A DNA stretch of 64,000 bases from Galaxea fascicularis (Eukaryota > Cnidaria > Anthozoa > Scleractinia > Euphylliidae). Of this stretch, positions 58,101 to 64,000 are shown in pieces; the first letter of the stretch is position 1; the number at the start of each line of letters is the position of its first letter. The notes below the pieces were generated by a model, which did no database searches, was not told where the DNA came from, and was given only the letters and a program-made list of their open reading frames with translations. A program made the translations under genes and the position numbers. The stretch covers positions 7,174,241 to 7,238,240 of the forward strand of contig OX419343.1 in assembly GCA_948470475.1 (NCBI GenBank), in the 5' to 3' direction.

Positions 58101-59127
58101 GAAGACAATGGTAATAATGATGATGTTTCCAGCAACAGCAACACACTGCATATTAATGTCACTTGTCTTCTTTTAGTATAAATCTACTGGTGTTCTATCA
58201 TGAATGCCGGTCACTGATTGGCTATGCTACTCGCTATCTATTCTGTGATAGATAGTGAGTAGCGTTCGTCAACAAAATTGTGGCCGCTTCTTCACATTTT
58301 CAAAGTGTCTGCGCTGAGAATTTAGATTATTTATTTGTTTAGTTTTGAATGACTAGTAAATTTATACTAAAACAATTAGATCATTCACCCTCATCAGCTA
58401 TCAAGTGACAGAAATCTGGAGCTCATAATCTAATTATTGCTAAATAGAGAGGCACTATTATTCGAAATGATTAAATTATTTCCGGGAACTGTGCTCAAGT
58501 CTACTCAATACATTGATTGTTGACAACATACAAAACCTTTCTCAGAAAAAAAACTACCATAATTGCAAAAAAATAAAATGAAATAAACAATTATTCCTTT
58601 TTACCTGTTGGAGGATAAGGAGAACTTTGCTGAAAATTTTCACATACGTAGTTTCCAACCAACGAGGTGGAAGTTGATTGCTAAGAAAGGAATGAATAGA
58701 GACAATTAGCTGACAGTTGAATCTTCTCAGACAAATAGAATATGATAGATTCTGGAAGAGTTAAGGCAAACAGTAGTGACTGGCACTTTTGGGCAAGGAA
58801 GGGTCATAAATTAACATCCAAACTACTAAATTATGTCAAGGATCTCATTTTTTTTTAAAATTATGTCAGGGATGTCATTTTTTTTTTTAAATTATGTCAG
58901 GGATCTCATTTTTTTTAAGGAGGCAAGGATGTGTAAAAGGTAGCCGAGGAATCCGGCTATATAAAGACATTAAAGTAACCAGGATCTAACTCAGAATTTC
59001 CAGCCAAAATCCTCTGCTCCCGGACCTTAATGACAGTGCTGTTGGTAATTCCTGTATGTACTGATTGAGGTTCCATTCTTGTAAGTGTGAAGAGTCCATA
59101 AAAAAATCATTCCTTTAGCATTTCTGC

Positions 59128-59182
<55 letters not shown>

Positions 59183-59706
59183 CTGAAGACCAAGTTTTTT
59201 TGGTGTGGGGATGGGGGGGGGGGGGGGGGGTTGGATGGATGGCGACGGTTGAGCATATTAAATTTTTACAACAATTTTCGCACAGCCCCATACCTTGCAT
59301 GTGGGATGAATGTGTAGCGCTACGTGGAAATCTTGCCATGACTAATAAGTTCTTGTTCATTGAGAACAGGCTGAAAATTTATATTCTGGTGTGACAAAAT
59401 TAAATCGACTCCTGCAAAACGACATTTGCATTTCCTTATCCCTTTTAAGCCATATAAGTCAATATGTCTGAGGGTGCTAAAGTAATTCCAGCTAATTTTC
59501 CATATTCGTGGGCATGCTAACAATATAAAGACCTTCCATACCTTGTGCCGCTTGTTTTGTTCCGCAGTATACAGAACAAAGTCATCTTCATTGTCATAAT
59601 GTTCGCTGAAACCCGTTCCAGTTAAACCGTCTGAGGAAGCTTGATCAGTCACTTTCTTTGCATTTGATCCCCAAACTTTGGAATATATACCAGTCAAAAA
59701 ACTCAT
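52130..59706 (-). CDS. UMAD1: UMAD1, UMA-domain ESCRT-I associated protein
   Basis: Three exons on the minus strand: 59706-59542, 58680-58605 and 52377-52130 (489 nt, 162 aa; human about 137). All junctions are GT/AG and in phase; the last acceptor has a strong pyrimidine tract (CCTCCTTCTCTCAG). Exon 1 carries the N-terminal motif DDFVLYTAEQ, which corresponds to DGFVLL in the human protein. Exon 2 is polar and Ser/Pro-rich. Exon 3 holds the UMA domain: DLPMQMSKQLQVML, then a loop, then YHYDFILERDVI, the conserved YDF-x-LE-x-x-V signature shared by UBAP1 and MVB12 proteins, which binds the ESCRT-I core in endosomal sorting. The identification rests on this motif, on size and on the head-to-head position with RPA3, as in human. 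Intron 2 (6.2 kb) is packed with nested transposons. An extra small exon there cannot be excluded. Confidence 0.85.
53402..53497 (-). mobile_element. truncated tRNA-derived SINE (third type)
   Basis: Read on the minus strand: TTCACGGGTTCAAACCCCGT (box B), then GAAGTCCTGAATTTTTTCAGG, GCAATTGCATCGAT and GTGCATAACTGCGCGGATCA. I recall this block from a very abundant stony-coral SINE. It is cut off at 53498 by the start of the next element. Confidence 0.65.
53505..53852. mobile_element. TTAA element with extra inverted end
   Basis: TTAAGGTGGCTC (53542-53553) and GAGCCACCTTAA (53841-53852) delimit a 311 bp element. To its left, GGAGCGGATTCAGTGCCACCTTAAA (53508-53532) is the mirror image of the element's own left end, including TCTGAATCCGCTCC, so a second terminus lies head-to-head. 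No transposase. Confidence 0.65.
55077..55413 (+). pseudogene. hAT transposase C-terminal exon, frameshifted
   Basis: After an acceptor (TTCATTTCAG, ending at 55076) the text reads DEDEFPNIFTLLKILSTLPV, then SCECERSFCAMRRLNTYM, SENRLVSLALMHLYYDM, then a stop; one base later the frame continues IDLEEVVELFATMHPRMVEL. This is the hAT dimerisation domain (CERSFS/RRLKT, RLxxLALLHIH words), known to mediate transposase multimerisation. A single-base shift near 55337 breaks it. Upstream exons with the zinc finger and catalytic part are missing. Confidence 0.85.
55481..55636. mobile_element. foldback element, 69-bp arms
   Basis: Arms 55481-55549 and 55568-55636 are reverse complements with very few mismatches; the spacer is 18 bp. 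The ends read AATAGGCC and GGCCTATT. It lies inside the hAT remnant, immediately left of the Harbinger-like MITE. Confidence 0.85.
55639..56469. mobile_element. Harbinger-like MITE
   Basis: The termini TGCACCAGTCAATGTAAA and TTTACATTGACTGGTGCA are perfect over 18 bp and continue through CCCGGG and GGGACAAAA-type words for about 60 bp. TAA flanks both sides (55636-55638, 56470-56472). There is no transposase. It shares the TGCAC start and 3-bp duplication with 20749-21450, but the inner sequence differs. Confidence 0.85.
57271..57332. mobile_element. short foldback, GCTCGCAACATTGTTGG family
   Basis: GCCCCGTGCAAACGCTCGCA with CATTGTTGG is mirrored by CAACAATGTTGCGAG and GCACGGGGC. The loop is only a few bases. 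The end sequence is the same as in the next entry. Confidence 0.85.
57400..57612. mobile_element. longer foldback of the same family
   Basis: The outer arms GCCCCGTGCAAACGCTCGCA and its mirror (57584-57612) match the 57271 element. Inside is a second long palindrome (about 57456-57549) with GTTGTTGCGACTTGTTGGAA and its mirror, separated by about 6 bp. Gene-like ORFs over it are artefacts of the repeats. Confidence 0.85.
58015..58125. repeat. imperfect (GAT)n tract
   Basis: About 35 triplets rich in GAT, GAC and AAT. The Asp-rich plus ORF and the Ser/Ile-rich minus ORFs here are repeat artefacts. It lies in UMAD1 intron 2. Confidence 0.85.
58833..58920. repeat. three tandem copies of a 35-36 bp unit
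   Basis: AATTATGTCAGGGATCTCAT followed by T8-T10 and a few A is repeated three times with one or two changes. It lies in UMAD1 intron 1. Confidence 0.9.
59130..59178. repeat. (TAA)n microsatellite
   Basis: About 16 uninterrupted TAA units. A G-run follows at 59213-59230. It lies in UMAD1 intron 1. Confidence 0.95.
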
Positions 59707-59966
59707 ACCTGCTACTAGTAGCTTGCAACATTACTAGATTACGACAAAATTGCGTTGATGTTGTTCGACGTTGGAGCCATAAATATAATCGTAGCCGCGC
59801 CAGGGTCCGCGCCAGGAGAAGAAAAATCTAGCCTGGGAACGAACGGAGCAGACTATCGGAGGAGCACTTGGGCCAAGAGCACAACGCGCCAAAAATTTTA
59901 CCGCGAAGCAGCCCGCGAAGCTCTAAAGTTTACCTTGGTTTTTTATCTCACCCGTGTTTTTTCACG
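59707..59966. promoter_or_regulatory. divergent promoter, UMAD1 / RPA3
   Basis: 260 bp separate the two start codons. At 59885-59895 the minus strand reads TTTTTGGCGCG, an excellent E2F site, 72-82 bp upstream of the RPA3 ATG. A second GC-rich word, TCCGCGCCAGG, lies at 59806-59816. RPA subunit genes are S-phase genes under E2F control in other animals, so the site fits the product. No TATA box is evident. Confidence 0.6.
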
Positions 59967-62900
59967 ATGGAGGCGCCTCGAGTGAATGGTTCAATGCTGT
60001 CGCAGTATTCGGGAAGACTCGTTTGCCTTGTCGGAAACGTCACAGAGGTATGCTTTGGAAGAAAAACAGTTTCTTTTTCGCAACTTGTGCTGCCGCCATA
60101 TTGCTAGAATAGGCTTACCGAAAAAAAATTACTGCAAATTAGAGGGTGGTAGTGCAAATATAGGGTAAGATTTCCACAGAACCCCGTACATTAATAATTA
60201 TACATGCATTTTGCGACTCAAACTCTCCTCGTTTTTGGAACAGGGTTAGTATGACAGTAATGCATGTATCATGATGTATGGGGCTGTGTGGAGATCTTTC
60301 CACACTTACATAATTTACTCTAAAATTCCACATCAACTGGAATATTCCTCGATTTCAACCACGTGACAAGGCGGCCATGTTGGTGATCAATACAATACAA
60401 TTTTTTTTCCAGCGGAGAGACAGACTATAGCGATATTCACTGTTTACAAACAAGTCTTTTGATATTTAAATTTTGCCAACCACAGAACAAAAGAATCCTT
60501 TGTTTCGAGAGCCAATAAACCTCTGGTTGGCACATTAATGACAATAGGTGACGTAACGATGAGTATCGCTATTGTTCTTGACCACCATCATGGCTGCCAT
60601 GATTTCACATGCAATCCAGCAATAGAAATGACAAGACTCAGGAGCCCATACATTTGGCTTACATGTACAGCAAACAAGACAGTTCCAACAGTAATGGGGA
60701 CCAAGATTTCCACACAGCCCCATACATTATTAAATGAAACATGCACTTTGTGACTCAAACTCTATTCATTTTTTAAACAGGGTTAGTATGACAGTGATGC
60801 ATATATAGGGCTGTGTGGAAATCTTTCCATAATGGGGTTTCTTGACAGCTTCAGTGGTGACTGAAATTCAGGTGACTTAACAAAACTTTACCCCTCCTCA
60901 GATGCAATGTTGATGCCCTCAAGCATTTGATCATGTGTAATCACTTCAATGTCTTTCAACATTGTCCTAGGGAGAGGGTTGAGCAGAAGTATGTGACCAA
61001 CACTTTTTTCAAAGTGTATTTTGTGCAACTCAACTAGCAGTCCCAAGAAAATAGAGGAGAGAATCTCCATCTTTGAATTTCACATCCAACTTCACAAAAC
61101 AATGTTCAGTGGGCTCCCTCAGATACCTTCTACACAACCAAAGACAGCATGATTCCTCAAGGCCCCAAATTGCAATATAAAAAACAACAGCCTTTATTTG
61201 TACTCATTCTACATAAATATTATTAATGAAATGAAGGAAATCAATAATTGGAATTAAATAGAGTACTGGGTGCCCAGAATAACCATATTTTACTGGCTGG
61301 GCAGCTAGTTATATGCATTCTAAGTAAATAAATAAAATAAGGGCCAGTTGAATTACTTAGTTAGAAAAGGAACAATTATACTACACAGTACTCACACACA
61401 TATAAACACAATATTATTGGTCCTGAAAATATTATGCCATGCTTCCATTTTATGCAGACTTGTTTGTTATTTTTGTGCAGATCAGTTCAAATGGAGGAGA
61501 GCTGAAGCTTAATACAAGTGATCAAAAAATTGTGAGAGTCACCCTGTCAGAACCTGTAGGTTTAATTTTTTCATACCATGGTTCTATTTTTTAACGCTTA
61601 CAGTGTTGCTGAAAAAACAAGATTTGTTTAGAGCATTTATTTGGTGCCAAACATGCATTATAAGGACATGCAAAACCTTGATGCAAAAGTAGGAAGTGGC
61701 AAATGGCAAATTCAAGAAGGGATGACCACCAGTTTCTCTCTCTCCCGTGACCGTTGTGGGTTAGCGGGACAAGATGAAGACAGCTGACATTTCAGATAAC
61801 AAAATTACATGCTTCAGCATCATGAGTTTCTGTTGCTGTAACAAAATGCTTAATTCATGCTCTCTTTTCCTTTGCCATTGAACTTGTAAAATTTGGGACA
61901 AAGCTACTTGAGAAACCAGGGTTCTTGGAGTCCAAATATCTTTCCAAAGCATGTGTACTTAAGTAACCTCCTCCTTCCCTCTGGCATGCTATTCAATGTA
62001 GAATTTGGGTAGCTGCCATTGCAAGGGAGGTGCAGTAAACAAAATTGATTTGGGGGAGCATGGTTCTGAAACTTAGTAGTTTGATTACTGTTTGCCTGTG
62101 GCTCAATTTCCTCAACTTCCTCTTTTGTTCAAGACTGTAGTATTACTCTTATTTAGATTCACAGTATTCAACACGTTGAATGACCTATTTTTAGTGACTT
62201 CTCAGTGTTCAAATAATATTATGAACCACATACTATGGCCTTAGTTTGTAATATTTCATGTTAGGTTTTTACAGTAGCGTAAACCACTCGCAAAGCTGGA
62301 TTGGAATCTAAGTTTTGAGAGCAGCAGCAAATCAGGCATATGACCATCAGAATACACTTGCCCGGTCTGGCATCACCAGTAACATTATTTTACCATACTT
62401 TGCAGCTTGATGAGCAGCTGCAAGGAGCTGTGGAGGTTGTTGGAAGAGTAGAACGTGACCTTTCATTGTCAAGTCAGAGAATTGTTCCATATAGTATGGA
62501 CTTTGGTAAGCCTTTTTCTTCAAACCTTTGCCCCACCCCTCCTGAACAGGAACAGGGGAACAGTGGCAGTGTTCAATGTAGTAATTGCTTTCATGGTCAA
62601 TTGGAAAACCCTGAAATGATAGGTGACAAAGTGCATTGAAGTTTAACATGCACAAGGTCTGAAGCACTGAAGAATGTTTGACATCCATTTCCTTCCTTGT
62701 CAGACCTCTTAGTTTAAAAACAAAATGAATTTACATGATGTAGTAATAGGTGGCTTATTTTAAGGAGTCTTGTATTCTGTTTTAAGCCTACCTCAGATTG
62801 TCTGTTACTATAAATCTGAAACTTGATTAAATTATGTTTTAATTCAAAATGTTGCCATTTGAATAAAGAGATGAAAGACCAATTTGGGTCACATTTCCAT

Positions 62901-63305
62901 GATTTAGTCATGAACAACCCTGAACGTAAACTTAAACCTAACTTTAAATGCAACCTTAATGGTTGCATAGAATGAATTTAACCCTATTTGACATGATGGT
63001 CCCCTGGTTTTTGAAAGGAAGTATTTCTGGAGCATCATATACGTCTCTCATCCTTATCCACTCCTAATAAAATCTTGCCCATATATCTTCAATATCCTAT
63101 TATTGCAGTAGCGTGCAACAAAATGTCCATGTGCTTAACTTTCGATGTCTGCCGCTACTTTAAAGTGTATTCCTGACTGAACTATCCATTTAGTTGATAA
63201 ATCTATTTTATTCCAGATTTGAATCTTTATGGAGAAGCATTGTCCTTGGTCTCTCACCACCCTGAAATCTTTGGTTTGCAAGTTTCCAATGGATTTGGTT
63301 ATTAA
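59967..63305 (+). CDS. RPA3: RPA3, replication protein A 14 kDa subunit
   Basis: Four exons: 59967-60047, 61481-61555, 62406-62505 and 63217-63305 (345 nt, 114 aa; human 121), all GT/AG and in phase. The protein is a single OB fold: N-terminal RVNGSMLSQYSGRLVCLVGN aligns with the human INAGMLAQF..PVCFVG strand; the middle has GGELKLNTSDQKIVRVTLSEPLDE; then GAVEVVGRVE, the most conserved block; the end is MDFGD-type text, DLNLYGEALSLVSHHPEIF. RPA3 is the structural subunit of the trimerisation core of the ssDNA-binding complex RPA70-RPA32-RPA14, needed in replication and repair. The start lies just downstream of an E2F-like site. The 60001-60330 ORFs that read through the exon 1 donor are shadows. 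Introns carry foldback repeats, and the 3' region carries a hAT-like MITE. Confidence 0.93.
60167..60300. mobile_element. foldback repeat, copy 1 (RPA3 intron 1)
   Basis: AAGATTTCCACAGA and CCCGTACAT face ATGTATGGGGCTGTGTGG and AGATCTTT in inverted orientation. The middle has GCGACTCAAACTC and AACAGGGTTAGTATGACAGT, shared with copy 2. Confidence 0.75.
60703..60828. mobile_element. foldback repeat, copy 2 (RPA3 intron 1)
   Basis: AAGATTTCCACACAGCCCCA faces GGGCTGTGTGGAAATCTTT. It aligns end to end with 60167-60300 in the same orientation, with roughly 15-20 per cent differences by eye. Confidence 0.75.
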
Positions 63306-64000
63306 TACAGCAGGGAAATGTTTCTAACACTTTAAGTAACACCAAGCAATAACAATGCAACTGTAGTATTTAAACAACAGCGGATCTTAATGATGATAAA
63401 CAGCAAACAAAGTGAAGTACATGTAACTGGAGTCTCAAAGACATCTCATAGATGCAGCAGGCGCATTTTGGCAATACTTTGTGTGAGAAACAATACAGCT
63501 GTAATATTATTCAGAATTGTCCTGGACACATCTCCTAGTTGAATCAAATTAATATTCATTGGTGCAATGTAAAACAAGATTTGACAAACTTTTTAAAATA
63601 GTCATCATGCTAGATATCAAGGGTTTCATTAAGGGATGAGGTTGTAGCAACAGGCAAACGGACTGGCTGTAAACGTAATTTTGCCTACCTGATGCAGTGT
63701 TCTAGCTAGGATTAAGAAATGAGGGGGCAGAAAAATTTGCATATTATAATATTTTAAGTTCAGATCTGCCATGTTTCAGTGGTAGAAACAAAAAACGTAA
63801 TTGGTTCTTTGAGATGCGTGACCACGGCAGCTGACAAGAGAAACAAGAGGGAAAAGAGGAAAAATCACAGGGTGTTCAGCAAAACAAAGGGCAGGCAAAA
63901 AATGTCAGGGTCGAATGCCCTTTCATTTATGCCTAGCTAGAACACTGCTGTTATGAGCATCAAAGTAATTTTTTCTGGTTGACCAAGTTGAATCTGAAAA
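63306..64000. other. downstream of RPA3, no further gene seen
   Basis: The RPA3 3' UTR should start here, but no AATAAA is obvious in the first 300 bases. The only other content is a fragment with GGGTTTCATTAAGG at 63621 and the MITE at 63695-63947. Confidence 0.5.
63695..63947. mobile_element. hAT-type MITE
   Basis: CAGTGTTCTAGCTAGG (63695-63710) and CCTAGCTAGAACACTG (63932-63947) are perfect 16-bp inverted termini; the CAGTGTT start is hAT-like. No clear 8-bp target duplication is visible. It is 253 bp long and non-coding. Confidence 0.8.

Noticed and set aside
57761..58181. Asp-rich and Ser/Ile-rich ORFs on both strands
   Set aside because: They are translations of an imperfect (GAT)n tract inside UMAD1 intron 2.
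1..64000. A CRISPR array, prokaryotic operon or integrated virus
   Set aside because: No regularly spaced direct repeats with unique spacers, no Shine-Dalgarno-led gene strings, and no viral protein motifs; spliced animal genes throughout.

Overview
The window looks like nuclear DNA of an anthozoan cnidarian, most likely a stony coral or a close relative. It is AT-rich, its genes are split by introns with GT/AG ends, and the conserved proteins are animal-type. It is also full of small foldback and TIR elements and of tRNA-derived repeats that I recall from coral genomes. The species call is inference. I see no prokaryotic, plasmid or viral genes, and no CRISPR array.

Six protein genes can be supported. 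From left to right: (1) MMADHC (cobalamin trafficking), minus strand, six coding exons, 11295 to 4100. (2) A JmjC/cupin-type 2-oxoglutarate dioxygenase on the plus strand, starting 198 bp from MMADHC in head-to-head arrangement. Its coding sequence is split by a 1.16 kb segment that is flanked by an 11-bp direct repeat and carries a broken antisense ORF chain. (3) A membrane-anchored prolyl 4-hydroxylase-like enzyme, plus strand, four exons, 18540 to 22868. (4) A FAM117/GLCCI1 family gene, minus strand, six exons, 39521 to 27900. (5) UMAD1 (ESCRT-I associated UMA-domain protein), minus strand, three exons, 59706 to 52130. (6) RPA3 (smallest subunit of replication protein A), plus strand, four exons, 59967 to 63305. 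In every intact gene the exon phases join without a break, which is the main internal check on the models.

UMAD1 and RPA3 are divergent, with 260 bp between their start codons and an E2F-like site in the gap. The order and orientation RPA3, UMAD1, GLCCI1 is what I recall from human chromosome 7p, so this block appears to be an ancient conserved linkage. MMADHC and the JmjC gene form a second divergent pair. Two different Fe(II)/2-oxoglutarate oxygenase families lie within 10 kb of each other, but nothing shows that they work together.

The rest is intergenic or intronic DNA dominated by short mobile elements: TTAA-flanked TIR elements, Harbinger-like MITEs with TTA/TAA duplications, a hAT remnant with a dimerisation-domain exon, a Tc1-type element reduced to its helix-turn-helix region, several near-perfect foldbacks, three tRNA-derived SINE types, a LINE reverse-transcriptase fragment, a minisatellite and many (TTA)n tracts. 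The clearest mobile-element structure is a stack at about 53975-57215, where an old dispersed repeat was split by a hAT element that itself holds a foldback and a Harbinger-like MITE. I did not find a convincing new multi-gene system. The most useful leads are the conserved synteny block and the interrupted JmjC gene.
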